Shown: piece by piece, positions 23,830 to 32,650 of the stretch
Layout of the letters: each line of letters begins with the position of its first letter
Numbering within the stretch: the stretch's first letter is position 1
Assembly: GCA_945865725.1 (NCBI GenBank)
Contig: CAMBEO010000012.1
Span: forward strand, 1-49,121
Direction: 5' to 3'
Length of the DNA: 49,121 nt
Origin: Thermoflexus hugenholtzii JAD2
GTDB taxonomy: Bacteria > Chloroflexota > UBA11872 > UBA12225
The notes under the pieces: generated by a model
What the model was told of the DNA's origin: nothing
The model's input: the letters and a program-made list of their open reading frames with translations, nothing else
The model's database searches: none
Position numbers and translations under genes: made by a program

Positions 23830-25998
23830 CTAGATGAAGAGGGGTGCGAGCACCAGGGTGATCGTGCTGAGCAGCTTGATCAGGACATGGAGCGACGGGC
23901 CGGCCGTGTCCTTGAAGGGATCGCCGACAGTGTCGCCGACGACCGCGGCGGCGTGCGCGAAGGAACCCTTCTTGAGGGCCTCGCCGGTCACGGGATCCTT
24001 CAACTGGCCCGACTCGATGTACTTCTTGGCGTTGTCCCACCCGCCCCCGCCGTTGTTCAGGACGGTCGCGAGGAGGATGCCGGCCATCGTGCCGACCATC
24101 AGGAAGGCGGCGGCGGCTTCCCACTTGAAGATCAAGCCGACCGCAACCGGCGCCACGACGGCGAGGACACCCGGGAGGACCATCTCCTTCAGGGCTGCCT
24201 GCGTTGAGATGTCGACGCACTGGCGGTAGTCGGGGCGCGAGGTGCCGGCCATGATCCCCGGGTCCTCGCGGAACTGGCGGCGCACTTCCTCGATCATCGT
24301 GCCGGCGGCCTTGCCGACCGCGCGGATCGCGAACGATGAGAACAGGAAGACGAGCGTCGCGCCGAGGAACCCGCCCACGAAGACCTCGACCTTCGCGATG
24401 TTGACGGAGACCTCGACAACCTTGTGACCGGCCTCCGCAAGGGCGACCCCGACCTCGTCAAGGAACGCCGAGAAGAGGAGGAAGGCCGCGAGCGCCGCCG
24501 ATCCGATGGCATACCCCTTGGTAAGCGCCTTCGTGGTGTTGCCCACCGCGTCGAGGGCGTCGGTGTTGTGTCGCACCTCGTCGGGCTGATGGCTCATCTC
24601 GACGATGCCGCCCGCGTTGTCGGTGATCGGCCCGAAGGTGTCCATCGCGAGGATGTAGCCGGCACTCATGAGCATGCCCATGGTGGCGATCGCGGTGCCG
24701 TAGATGCCGGCGGAGGCGCTGTTCGGGCCGAGGCCGAGTTCCGGACCGGCAAGAATGCCGATGTGGTACGAGGCGAAGAGGGCGATCGAGATCGCGATCG
24801 CGGGGGCGGCCGTGTTCTCGAGGGCGATGGCGAAGCCCGCGATGATGTTCGTCGCGGGACCGGTCCGCGAGGCTTCCGCGATCAGCTGCACCGGGCGCCA
24901 CGACCCGGCGGTGTAGTACTGCGTGATGTAGACGAAGACGACGCTGGTCAGGATGCCGACGAGCCCCGCCCAGAACAGGGTCGTGGTGCCGAACATCGCG
25001 ACCGTCGCGATGTACATGCCGACGACCGAGAGGCCGGCGGTAACCCAGTAGCCCACGTCGAGGGCCTTCTGGGCGCTGCGTCCACCGTCGGTGTTTACGA
25101 CGTTCCCGGTGCGGATCGCGAAGATCCCGACGATCGAGGCGATCAGGCCGAAGGCACGGACGATCAGGGGGAAGAAGATGTACGCGGGGTTCTTGGTAAT
25201 CGAGTAGATGGTGACGCCGAGGATCATCGCGCCGATGTTCTCGGCGGCGGTCGATTCAAAGAGGTCGGCACCACGGCCAGCGCAGTCGCCGACGTTGTCG
25301 CCCACGAGGTCGGCGATGACCGCCGGGTTCCGTGGGTCGTCTTCGGGGATCCCCGCCTCGATCTTGCCGACGAGGTCGGCCCCGACATCGGCTGCCTTGG
25401 TGAAGATGCCCCCACCGAGCTGCGCGAAGAGGGCCACGAAGCTGGCGCCGAACCCGAACCCGACGATCATCGACGGCGCGTTCTTCAACGGGTCCGCGGA
25501 CCCGTTCGCGACCTCGATCGCGCGGAATGCCTCGAAGAGGCCGTAGACGCCGAGGAGCGACAGGGCGACCACGAGCAAGCCCGACACCGCGCCACCGCGC
25601 AGGGCGATCGTCAGCGCGTCGCCAAGCGAGGTGCGCGCCGCCGCCGCCGTGCGTAGGTTCGCCTTGACGGCGATGAACATGCCGATCAGGCCGGCGAGGC
25701 CTGAGCAGATCGCGCCGATGACGAACGCGACACCGGTGTGCCACGCGAGGGAGAAGCCTTCTTCCCCGCCCTTCATAAACCCGAGCAGGGCAGAAATGCC
25801 GATCGCCCCGACGACGGCGAGCACCGTGATCGTGCGGTACTGGCGGTCGAGGAAGGCCACGGCCCCCTCATAAATGGTTCCAGCGATGTCACGCATGGAC
25901 TCCGGGCCTTGGTCACGCCGGATTACGTCCCACGCGAGGTATGCCGCGACGACCACGGCGAGGACGCCGGACGCGGGCACGATCCACAATAGATCCAC
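23830..25998 (-). CDS. hppA: Membrane-bound proton-pumping pyrophosphatase, K+-independent type
   Basis: An integral membrane enzyme of 722 residues with about 16 transmembrane helices that couples PPi hydrolysis to H+ export. The substrate-binding motifs are intact: DVGADLVGK (204-212), EDDPRNPAVIADLVGDN and GADLFES (243-249), with DTFGPITDNAGG (453-464) and the C-terminal DTVGDPFKDTAGPS. Residue 490 in GNTTKAL is Lys, which marks the K+-independent subfamily (K+-dependent enzymes have Ala there). The GTG start at 25998 lies six bases after GGGGAGAG; the longer frame upstream adds a non-hydrophobic stretch. A minus-strand TACACT at 26114-26119 may be its promoter. Confidence 0.95.
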   Translation of the reverse strand: MDLLWIVPASGVLAVVVAAYLAWDVIRRDQGPESMRDIAGTIYEGAVAFLDRQYRTITVLAVVGAIGISALLGFMKGGEEGFSLAWHTGVAFVIGAICSGLAGLIGMFIAVKANLRTAAAARTSLGDALTIALRGGAVSGLLVVALSLLGVYGLFEAFRAIEVANGSADPLKNAPSMIVGFGFGASFVALFAQLGGGIFTKAADVGADLVGKIEAGIPEDDPRNPAVIADLVGDNVGDCAGRGADLFESTAAENIGAMILGVTIYSITKNPAYIFFPLIVRAFGLIASIVGIFAIRTGNVVNTDGGRSAQKALDVGYWVTAGLSVVGMYIATVAMFGTTTLFWAGLVGILTSVVFVYITQYYTAGSWRPVQLIAEASRTGPATNIIAGFAIALENTAAPAIAISIALFASYHIGILAGPELGLGPNSASAGIYGTAIATMGMLMSAGYILAMDTFGPITDNAGGIVEMSHQPDEVRHNTDALDAVGNTTKALTKGYAIGSAALAAFLLFSAFLDEVGVALAEAGHKVVEVSVNIAKVEVFVGGFLGATLVFLFSSFAIRAVGKAAGTMIEEVRRQFREDPGIMAGTSRPDYRQCVDISTQAALKEMVLPGVLAVVAPVAVGLIFKWEAAAAFLMVGTMAGILLATVLNNGGGGWDNAKKYIESGQLKDPVTGEALKKGSFAHAAAVVGDTVGDPFKDTAGPSLHVLIKLLSTITLVLAPLFI

Positions 25999-26113
25999 GA
26001 TCTCTCCCCTAGGTTTGGGTGGTTCCCGGAGCTCAGATCGCAGCGATGGCGACGCGTGTCCGGTCCAGAGCGAGCGGCGCGGTCCGATAAACGTCCCGCT
26101 CAGACGCGCGACG

Positions 26114-26119
26114 AGTGTA
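26114..26119 (-). promoter_or_regulatory. Candidate -10 box TACACT for hppA
   Basis: Minus-strand TACACT, the same hexamer as before icd and the SUI1 gene, about 115 nt upstream of the hppA start. The 264-bp gap between hisC and hppA holds no gene. Confidence 0.4.
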
Positions 26120-26262
26120 CCGGTCGAGGGCGCCATCGCTGGCACCACCCCCGCGAGCGAACGCCGGGCGCGCCGTCGTCCCGAACCGAAACGGCCTCGC
26201 GGGCTCGGCAGCGTCGTCGACCGCGGCGAGTTGCCGACGATCTCGACTCGCCAATGAATCGC

Positions 26263-27327
26263 CTATCCAACAATGGAGCCGAGGACGTCGAGGAAGCGAT
26301 CCATCTCCGGCCCGGAACCGATGCTGATCCGGAGCGACCGGCCGAGCCGTGGTCGCGCGAAGTGGCGCACGAGGATCCGTTCCTCCTTCAAGCGAAGAGC
26401 GATGACCTCCGCGTCCGCGTTCTCCGGCGTCGCGAGGACGAAGTTCGCGGCCGAGGGCCACACGTGCCAGCCGAACCGGTTTCGCAGGGTGTCGGCGACG
26501 GCGTCCCGCCGGGTGACGGTGGCGCGGTTCACGGCGGCGTACTCGTCCCACGCGTCGAGGGCGGCGCATCCGGCGACCTGCGCAAGCCGGTCGACGTTGT
26601 AGCTGTCCTTGATCCGGTACAGGGCATCGACGACCTCGGCCGACCCGAACGCGTACCCGAGGCGCACGCCCGCGAGGCCGAACGCCTTCGACATCGTCCG
26701 CACGACGACCACGTTCGGGTAGCGGTCGATGAAGGCGAGCGCTGACACGCCGCCGAAATCCACGTAGGCCTCGTCGAATGCCACGACCCCGGTAACCCCG
26801 GCGGCGAGCCGTTCCAGGTCCGCCAGGGCGAACGCTGTTCCGCTCGGCGCATGCGGGGAAGCGACAAGGGTGAGGGGGGCATCGATCGCGATCAGGTCAT
26901 CGACCGGAAGTTCCCACTGCGGTCCCATGGGCACCGGCACCGGCGCGGCGTTCTGGATCTGCGCAAGCGTCTCGTACAGGGAGTAGGAAGGGTCGGCATA
27001 GGCAATCCGGTCGCCCTCGCCGGCGCACGCGCGGATGAGGAGCGTCAGGATCTCGTCGGACCCGTTCCCGCAGATCGTGCGCGCGGATGGCACGCCATAG
27101 CGGGCCTCGAGCCGGGTGCGAAGGTCGGAACAGGCCGCGTCCGGGTACCGGCGCAGGTCAGACGTGGCCGCCGCGGCGACAGCGTGGAGGACCCCCGGCG
27201 CGACGAACCAGTTCTCGTTGGTGTTCAGCTTGATCCAGCCCTCGCCGTGCGGCTGTTCGCCCGGGACATACGGGTGCAACGAGGCGACCGACGGTCGGAT
27301 GAGCGGCTGAGCGTTCGGTCGAATCAT
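26263..27327 (-). CDS. hisC: Histidinol-phosphate aminotransferase family protein
   Basis: A 354-residue class I/II PLP aminotransferase with HisC-like order of motifs: LNTNEN near 34-39, ICGNGSDEIL (86-94), FDEAYVDF (184-191) and the Schiff-base Lys214 in MSKAFGLAGVRLGY. HisC converts imidazole-acetol phosphate to histidinol phosphate. One position is unusual: the segment that normally reads NPNNPTG is SPHAPSG (157-163), so the Asn that contacts the PLP ring is Ala160. No other his gene is nearby, so it may be a paralogue with another substrate, for example an aromatic amino acid or a cobalamin precursor. No clear ribosome-binding site precedes the ATG at 27327. Confidence 0.78.
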   Translation of the reverse strand: MIRPNAQPLIRPSVASLHPYVPGEQPHGEGWIKLNTNENWFVAPGVLHAVAAAATSDLRRYPDAACSDLRTRLEARYGVPSARTICGNGSDEILTLLIRACAGEGDRIAYADPSYSLYETLAQIQNAAPVPVPMGPQWELPVDDLIAIDAPLTLVASPHAPSGTAFALADLERLAAGVTGVVAFDEAYVDFGGVSALAFIDRYPNVVVVRTMSKAFGLAGVRLGYAFGSAEVVDALYRIKDSYNVDRLAQVAGCAALDAWDEYAAVNRATVTRRDAVADTLRNRFGWHVWPSAANFVLATPENADAEVIALRLKEERILVRHFARPRLGRSLRISIGSGPEMDRFLDVLGSIVG

Positions 27328-27476
27328 TAAGAAGCGGTCCCGCGAGGCGCGCGTGGAGTGTGCGATCGCGCACCTGCGGCGCGATTGTCCCAGAGCAGCG
27401 ACGCGCGGCTCCGGGTTGCTCCACGGTTGCGACGGCGTCGCAAGCCAGCAGGAGGCGCACCCTCCCAGGTTCACGG

Positions 27477-28409
27477 TCACTTCCCAAGGGTGACGGCGCG
27501 GCGAATCGCCGCCTCGACAACGTGCGCGGCCGCCGCGCCGATCGCCGCGATGACCTGCGGGCTGACCGGCGGCACGCCCGGCGGCGCGGTCGAGAGCACG
27601 AACACGGCATCGCCGTCGAACGGGGTATGGACCGGGTCCAATGCCCGGGCGAACCCGTCGTGCGCCATGGCCGCGACGCGCGTCGCCGCATCGCGCCCGA
27701 GCGGCGCGTCGGTCGCCACGACGCCGATGGTCGTGTTTGAGAGGGGCGCGCCCTTCCCGCCGTCGGCGGCCTCCATCGCGTACCACGGGTTGGCGGGGGA
27801 GCCGTCAACCGACCGGATTGCGCCCGCGGCATTCACGACCATCACGGCGCCGACGACGTACCCGCCGAGGTCGGCGTGAAGGCGAGTCGAGGCCGTGGCC
27901 TGGCCGCCCGTACCCGGCGCGCCCACCGTGCCGAGCTTGGCGATCGTGCATCCGGTACCGGCGCCTGCCCGGCCTTCCGGCACGATCCTTGATCGCGCCT
28001 CGCACGCGGCGAAGCCGTCAAGGTCGCCGGGAAAGGCGTCGGGGTCGCCAGTCGCGCGGTCGAACACCACCGCGGCGGGCACGATCGGCACGACGCGACT
28101 GCCCGGCCCGGCCGGGAAGCCGTGGCCCCGGGCGGCGAGCCAGCGCATCGCGCCGTGCGCCGCCGCCAGGCCGAATGCGCTTCCCCCGGCGAGCATGACG
28201 GCATGGACGCGGTCAACCAGCATTCCCGGGGCGAGTAGGTCCGTCTCGCGCGTGCCGGGTGCGCCGCCCCGGATGTCGACGGCGGCGACCGCCCCCGACG
28301 TACAGAGGACGACGGTGCAACCGGTGGCGCGCCCGAGGTCGGTCCAGCAGCCGACCTCGATCCCGGCGACGTCAGTGATTGATCCCGCGCCCGACGTGCG
28401 TTGCGTCAT
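27477..28409 (-). CDS. P1 family peptidase (DmpA/L-aminopeptidase-like, Ntn-type)
   Basis: A 310-residue member of peptidase family S58 (DmpA, beta-peptidyl aminopeptidase BapA), which self-cleaves into two chains and releases N-terminal residues from peptides, amides or beta-peptides. Diagnostic segments are GSITDVAGIEVG at the start, VMLAGGSAFGLAAAHG (71-86), TGCTIAKLG, and PLSNTTIGVVATDA (222-235), where autocleavage would expose the nucleophile. No secretion signal is visible, so it is probably cytosolic. It is divergent from the GT2 gene. Only a weak ribosome-binding site (GAGAG) precedes the ATG at 28409. Confidence 0.88.
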   Translation of the reverse strand: MTQRTSGAGSITDVAGIEVGCWTDLGRATGCTVVLCTSGAVAAVDIRGGAPGTRETDLLAPGMLVDRVHAVMLAGGSAFGLAAAHGAMRWLAARGHGFPAGPGSRVVPIVPAAVVFDRATGDPDAFPGDLDGFAACEARSRIVPEGRAGAGTGCTIAKLGTVGAPGTGGQATASTRLHADLGGYVVGAVMVVNAAGAIRSVDGSPANPWYAMEAADGGKGAPLSNTTIGVVATDAPLGRDAATRVAAMAHDGFARALDPVHTPFDGDAVFVLSTAPPGVPPVSPQVIAAIGAAAAHVVEAAIRRAVTLGK

Positions 28410-28493
28410 CGCTCTCGTCCGAATCGCCTGCGACGGTCGACGATCCCGGGGCAGGCAACGATGCCAGCGAGCGCGCCCGGCGCAGTGGCGAGG

Positions 28494-28522
28494 CCACCCG
28501 GAGGGACGCCAGCGATCCCCGT
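28494..28522 (-). repeat. Degenerate REP-like core, copy D
   Basis: Minus-strand stretch containing TGGCGTCCCTCCGG resembles the GGCGTCCCGCCCG core of copies A-C, in the divergent promoter region of the peptidase and GT2 genes. The match is partial. Confidence 0.3.
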
Positions 28523-28581
28523 GCCACTGCAGGCCCGGTGCCAGGTTGCATTCTTGTAACGATCTGGGTGCAGCACGGCGT

Positions 28582-28587
28582 TATACT
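28582..28587 (+). promoter_or_regulatory. -10 box TATACT, probable leaderless start
   Basis: TATACT ends seven bases before the GTG at 28595, with no ribosome-binding site between; transcription probably starts at or next to the GTG. Confidence 0.6.
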
Positions 28588-28594
28588 CAGGCTC

Positions 28595-29416
28595 GTGACG
28601 GCGCGCCGACCGATATCCGCATTCTTCCCCTGCTTCAACGACGCGGGGACGATCGCGTCGATGGTGATGGAAGCCCTGGTCGTCCTGCGCGAACTCGCGC
28701 CGGAGTACGAGGTCGTCGTCGTCGAGAACGGCAGTACCGACTACGCGTGGGACGTCCTCGACGAGCTTGAGCGCCTGTACGGCGCGGACGGGGTCGATGG
28801 GCGGGACCGTGGTCGCGTCCGGATCATCCGCTTCGCGGAACCGCTCGACTACGGCGGCGCGCTCCGGGCGGGTTTTGCCGCGTGCCGACATGACCTCATC
28901 TTTTACACCGACGGTGACGGGCAGTACGACGTCCGCGAGCTGCGAAGCCTGCACGCGGCCCTGGAACGCGAGGAGGCCGCCGGGCGTCAGGTCGATGTCG
29001 TGATGGGCAACAAGATCACCCGGCGTGACCCCTTCCACCGTCGGCTCATCTCGTTCGCCTACCACCACTTGATGCGGTTCGTCTTCCGGTTCGACGTGCA
29101 CGACGTCGACTGCGACTTCCGCCTGATCAAGCGCCACGTCTTCGACCGCATCGTCCTGACCCAGAACAGCGGGGCCATCGCCCTCGAGCTGATGACGAAG
29201 GTCCAGATGAACGGCTTCCGGACCGTCGAGGTGCCGGTCGACCACTTCCATCGCGCCTATGGCGTGTCGCAGTTCTTCCGGGTTGGCCGCCTCGTCCGGG
29301 TCGTGGTCAGTCTCGCGAAGTTGTGGTGGTGGCTGCGCGTGCAGGGTGGGTCAGGCGTGCCGTCGCCCCTGCCGACCCCGCTGCCGGTCGGCGCCCCCCG
29401 TCCTGCCGGACGGTAG
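28595..29416 (+). CDS. Glycosyltransferase family 2
   Basis: A 273-residue GT-A fold glycosyltransferase of the dolichol-phosphate mannosyltransferase (DPM1)-like group, which transfers a sugar from a nucleotide donor, often to a polyprenyl phosphate. FFPCFNDAGTI opens the domain, VVVENGSTDY follows, and the metal/donor DxD is TDGDGQYD (Asp106-Asp108). DVDCDFRLIKRHVFDRI is the typical acceptor-side motif. Only one hydrophobic segment is near the C-terminus (LVRVVVSLAKLWWWL), so it is probably peripheral or weakly anchored. The GTG at 28595 is preferred over the open frame from 28379 because of the -10 box immediately before it. It is the first gene of the glycan cluster. Confidence 0.9.
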   Translation: MTARRPISAFFPCFNDAGTIASMVMEALVVLRELAPEYEVVVVENGSTDYAWDVLDELERLYGADGVDGRDRGRVRIIRFAEPLDYGGALRAGFAACRHDLIFYTDGDGQYDVRELRSLHAALEREEAAGRQVDVVMGNKITRRDPFHRRLISFAYHHLMRFVFRFDVHDVDCDFRLIKRHVFDRIVLTQNSGAIALELMTKVQMNGFRTVEVPVDHFHRAYGVSQFFRVGRLVRVVVSLAKLWWWLRVQGGSGVPSPLPTPLPVGAPRPAGR

Positions 29417-29464
29417 GGTGCCGGTGCGGGTACCGCGCCGGGGCCGTCGCACGTTCACCCGACG

Positions 29465-30538
29465 ATGACCGCCACCTCTCTTGCCTCTCCCGGGACCGTC
29501 GACCTCACGGGCGCCTACGAAGGCCGCCGGTGCATGATCGCTGGGGGGCTTGGGTTCATCGGCAGCAACCTCGCCATCCGCCTCGTCGATCTCGGCGCGC
29601 GCGTCCTGGTCGTCGACTCCCTCATTCCCGCGTACGGAGGGAACTTCTTCAACGTCGCGACCATCCGGGATCGCATCCACGTGAACGTCGCCGACGTGCG
29701 CGACCCGCACGCGATGCAATACCTCGTGCGCGGGCAGGACTACATCTTCAACCTCGCTGGCCAGATCGGGCACCTCGAGAGCATGGAGGCGCCGATCGAC
29801 GACTTGCGCGTCAATACCGAGGGTCCGGTCAACGTGCTGGAGGCGTGCCGGCGCGCGAACCGGGACGCGCGGCTCCTCTATGCGAGCACGCGACAGGTCT
29901 ACGGGCGCCCGCGGTACCTGCCGGTCGACGAGACGCACCCCCTGCAACCGATCGACTGCAATGCCGTCTCGAACCTGGCCGGCGAGCAGTACCACCGGGT
30001 CTACGCCGCGGCGCACGGCATCCGGTCCACGTGCTTGCGCCTGACCAATACCTATGGCCCGCGCCAGATGATGAAGGACGAAACCGGCCGGTACGCCTTC
30101 ATCTCGTACTGGATCCGCCGCGTGATCGACAGTCTCCCGCTCCAGGTCATGGGCGGGACCCAAGGCCGGGATTACACCTACATCGACGATTGCGTCGAGG
30201 CGATGCTCCTGGCCGCCGCCACCGCGACGACCGAGAGCCCGACCTACAACCTCGGCGGCGAGCCGATGTCGCACCTTGCCCTCGCCGACCTCCTGATCGA
30301 CGTTGCCGGCGGGGGTTCGATCGAGCTGACGGAACTGCCCGAGGAGCGGCGATCGATCGATCCGGGTGTCATTGCCCTCGACCACGCCCGGATCACGGCG
30401 GCCCTCGGGTGGCGCCCCGCGACCACGCTCCGCGATGGTCTCGCCGCGACCGTCGAGTACTACCGTCGCCACCGCGACCGCTACTGGAACGCGAGCGTCG
30501 TCGCCGCGCAACAGGCCGGCGTCCTGCAAGCTAGCTAG
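29465..30538 (+). CDS. NAD-dependent epimerase/dehydratase-like protein lacking the usual Tyr-Lys pair
   Basis: A 357-residue extended-SDR protein related to UDP-glucose 4-epimerases. The Rossmann motif GGLGFIG (27-33) and the acidic Asp51 (VVDSLIP) indicate NAD binding. RLTNTYGPR and RDYTYIDDCVEAM are typical of nucleotide-sugar epimerases. Where the family has YxxxK, this sequence reads NAVSN (166-170), so both catalytic residues are Asn. The preceding STRQVYG segment is intact. I recall relatives with Asn at the Tyr place, so this may be a real subfamily with altered chemistry rather than a dead protein. It begins 48 bp after the GT2 gene and is probably co-transcribed. Confidence 0.87.
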   Translation: MTATSLASPGTVDLTGAYEGRRCMIAGGLGFIGSNLAIRLVDLGARVLVVDSLIPAYGGNFFNVATIRDRIHVNVADVRDPHAMQYLVRGQDYIFNLAGQIGHLESMEAPIDDLRVNTEGPVNVLEACRRANRDARLLYASTRQVYGRPRYLPVDETHPLQPIDCNAVSNLAGEQYHRVYAAAHGIRSTCLRLTNTYGPRQMMKDETGRYAFISYWIRRVIDSLPLQVMGGTQGRDYTYIDDCVEAMLLAAATATTESPTYNLGGEPMSHLALADLLIDVAGGGSIELTELPEERRSIDPGVIALDHARITAALGWRPATTLRDGLAATVEYYRRHRDRYWNASVVAAQQAGVLQAS

Positions 30539-30604
30539 CCAGTGCGCCGGGAGACCGGTGCCGCCGCGCCACGGGCAAACCCGCCCGAGGGAGGGGACCC
30601 GACG

Positions 30605-31720
30605 ATGCGCCCGATCGCCTTCAACCTGACCGGACCGGGCTACCAGGCCCGCCGCGGCGAGATCGACGCGGCCATTCGCGAGGTCCTTGACGCGAGCTGG
30701 TTCATCCTCGGCGCCCAAGGCGAGGCCTTCGAGCGAGAGTTCGCGGACTACGTCGGCGTGGCGCACGCCATCGGATGCAACTCCGGCTATGACGCCCTGG
30801 TCCTCGCCTTGCGCGCCCTCGGCATCGGTCCGGGCGACGAGGTCCTCACCGTCTCGCACACGGCCGTCGCCACCGCGGTCGCGATCTCGGCGACGGGCGC
30901 GACGCCGGTCTTCTGCGACATCGATCCCCGGACGTTCCTCATCGATCCTGAAGACGCCGCCCGGCGCATCACCGACCGGACGAGGGCAATCGTGCCGGTC
31001 CACCTGTACGGGCAGTCCGCCCCGATGGACGCGGTGATGGACCTTGCGCGCGTCCACGGCCTCAAGGTCGTCGAGGACTGCGCCCAGGCGCATGGCGCGC
31101 GGTGGGACGGGCGCATGACGGGAACGATTGGCGATGCCGCCGCCTTCAGTTTCTACCCGACGAAAAACCTTGGCGCGTTTGGCGACGGCGGTGCGGTCGT
31201 CACTGCCGACCCGGAGGTCGCCCGGTCGGTCTCGATGCTGCGGAACTACGGGTGGCAACCCGGGCGACGCTACGTCTCGGAGGTACGGGGCCTGAACTCG
31301 CGCCTCGACGAACTGCAGGCGGCCATCCTCCGAGTTCGCTTGCGCCACCTTGACGCCGGCAACGGGGCCCGGGCACGCCTGGCCGCCACGTACGACGCCG
31401 CCCTTGCCGGCGTGCCGGGCCTCGCGCTGCCGTCCCGTGACCCGCGATCGACGCACGTGTTCCACTTGTATGTGGTGCGCCACGCGGGTCGCGATCACAT
31501 CGCCAGCGCCCTCGCGGCCGCCAAGATCGGGACGCAGGTGCACTACCCGGTGCCCGTCCACCGGCAACCGGCGTACCTTGACCACGGGTACGAGGAGGGT
31601 TCGCTGCCCGTGACCGAGCGGGCGAGCCGCGAAATCCTCTCGCTTCCCATGTACCCGGACCTTGCGGAAGGCGACGTCCTTGCGGTTGCGGACGCGGTCC
31701 GTCTCGCCGTTGGCGGATAG
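30605..31720 (+). CDS. DegT/DnrJ/EryC1/StrS family sugar aminotransferase
   Basis: A 371-residue PLP enzyme that typically transaminates a keto-sugar nucleotide in surface-glycan or antibiotic sugar synthesis. Visible are CNSGYDAL (58-65, cofactor phosphate site), [11 protein letters not shown] with Asp158 and Gln161, and the Schiff-base Lys187 in [22 protein letters not shown] lies nine bases before the ATG at 30605, and homology starts there. Together with the upstream epimerase-like gene it could make an amino-sugar nucleotide for the cluster's glycosyltransferase. The product sugar is not determinable. Some family members are dehydratases, but those replace the Lys, which is present here. 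Confidence 0.92.
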   Translation: MRPIAFNLTGPGYQARRGEIDAAIREVLDASWFILGAQGEAFEREFADYVGVAHAIGCNSGYDALVLALRALGIGPGDEVLTVSHTAVATAVAISATGATPVFCDIDPRTFLIDPEDAARRITDRTRAIVPVHLYGQSAPMDAVMDLARVHGLKVVEDCAQAHGARWDGRMTGTIGDAAAFSFYPTKNLGAFGDGGAVVTADPEVARSVSMLRNYGWQPGRRYVSEVRGLNSRLDELQAAILRVRLRHLDAGNGARARLAATYDAALAGVPGLALPSRDPRSTHVFHLYVVRHAGRDHIASALAAAKIGTQVHYPVPVHRQPAYLDHGYEEGSLPVTERASREILSLPMYPDLAEGDVLAVADAVRLAVGG

Positions 31721-31772
31721 GTCTCGCGTGCGGTCCACGCGCGCGCCACGCCGTGGCGGCGGGGCGGGCAGG

Positions 31773-31778
31773 TACCCT
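31773..31778 (+). promoter_or_regulatory. Candidate -10 box TACCCT with small upstream ORF
   Basis: TACCCT precedes a 23-codon ORF (ATG 31791) whose TGA overlaps the methyltransferase ATG as ATGA (31859-31862). The methyltransferase itself has only a weak ribosome-binding site. Confidence 0.35.
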
Positions 31779-31858
31779 GCGGTCGCCACGATGAACGGTG
31801 CGCCGACCCGTCCCCCGGTCGACCGGGAACGTGCCTTGCGCCAGGGGCAGGCCCACCG

Positions 31859-32647
31859 ATGAACCTTTCCGAGTACGCGGCCATGTACCGCGTCGAGGAC
31901 AGCCTCTGGTGGTACGTCGGCATGCGGCGCATCGTCGCGTCGCTCGTGGGCGAGCGGTTGCGTACCGCGCGCCGGGTCCTGGACGCCGGCTGCGGCACTG
32001 GTGGCACCCTCGCGTGGTGGCATCGGGTCGCGGTCGACCCGGATCGCGCCGAAGGGACGGGGATCGACCTCTCGCCCGAGGCGACGGGCCTTGCGGCGCG
32101 GCGGGGTCTCCCTCGCCTAGGACGCGCCTCGGTTTCCGCCCTCCCGTTCCCTGACGCGGCCTTCGACGGCGTCCTGAGCCTCGACGTGATCTACCACCTC
32201 GACGTCGCTGACGACCGGCGCGCCCTCGGGGAGATCGCCCGCGTCGTGCGTCCGGGAGGGTGGGCTTGCGTGCGCGTGCCGGCGTTCGACTCGCTTCGAA
32301 GTGCGCACGATGCGGCCGTTCATACCCGCCACAGGTATCGCTTGGGTGACCTCGCGGAACGGGTCGCCGGGGTAGGCCTTCACGTCGACCGGGCAACCTA
32401 CGCCAATGCCCTCCTGTTCCCGGCGGCGGTTGCCTCCCGCTTACGCCGACGCAATGGCGCTCACGCCTCCTGGGGTGGAGCGACCGACGGGACGCCACAT
32501 GCGTCCGACGTCCACCCGGCCTCCTCGGTCGTCCAAGCGGTCGGCACCATCGCGCTTGACCTGGAAGCCCGTCTGCTGCGCGTCATCGACGTGCCCTTCG
32601 GGTTGAGCGCCGTCGTCGTCGCGACCCGCCCCGGCGGCGCGTCCTGA
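31859..32647 (+). CDS. Class I SAM-dependent methyltransferase
   Basis: A 262-residue Rossmann-fold methyltransferase. Motif I is VLDAGCGTGG (40-49), the acidic end of strand 2 is GTGIDLSPEA, and SVSALPFPDAAFDGVLSLDVIYHL is motif II/III of the UbiE/COQ5-like Methyltransf_11 family. The N-terminal EYAAMYRVEDSLWWYVGMRR resembles methyltransferases found in polysaccharide clusters, where they modify glycolipids or sugars. The extended C-terminal part carries the R/H-rich segment typical of these proteins. It ends 3 bp before the YfhO-like gene and is probably translationally linked to it. Confidence 0.88.
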   Translation: MNLSEYAAMYRVEDSLWWYVGMRRIVASLVGERLRTARRVLDAGCGTGGTLAWWHRVAVDPDRAEGTGIDLSPEATGLAARRGLPRLGRASVSALPFPDAAFDGVLSLDVIYHLDVADDRRALGEIARVVRPGGWACVRVPAFDSLRSAHDAAVHTRHRYRLGDLAERVAGVGLHVDRATYANALLFPAAVASRLRRRNGAHASWGGATDGTPHASDVHPASSVVQAVGTIALDLEARLLRVIDVPFGLSAVVVATRPGGAS

Positions 32648-32650
32648 GCG

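Noticed and set aside
24424-25656. 410-codon plus-strand ORF opposite hppA
   Set aside because: Highly charged, no domain, opposite an unambiguous membrane pyrophosphatase.
29351-32023. Very long minus-strand ORF (890 codons) opposite epimerase and aminotransferase genes
   Set aside because: It lies entirely opposite well-supported genes, has no recognisable domain and a composition expected from antisense of GC-rich coding DNA.
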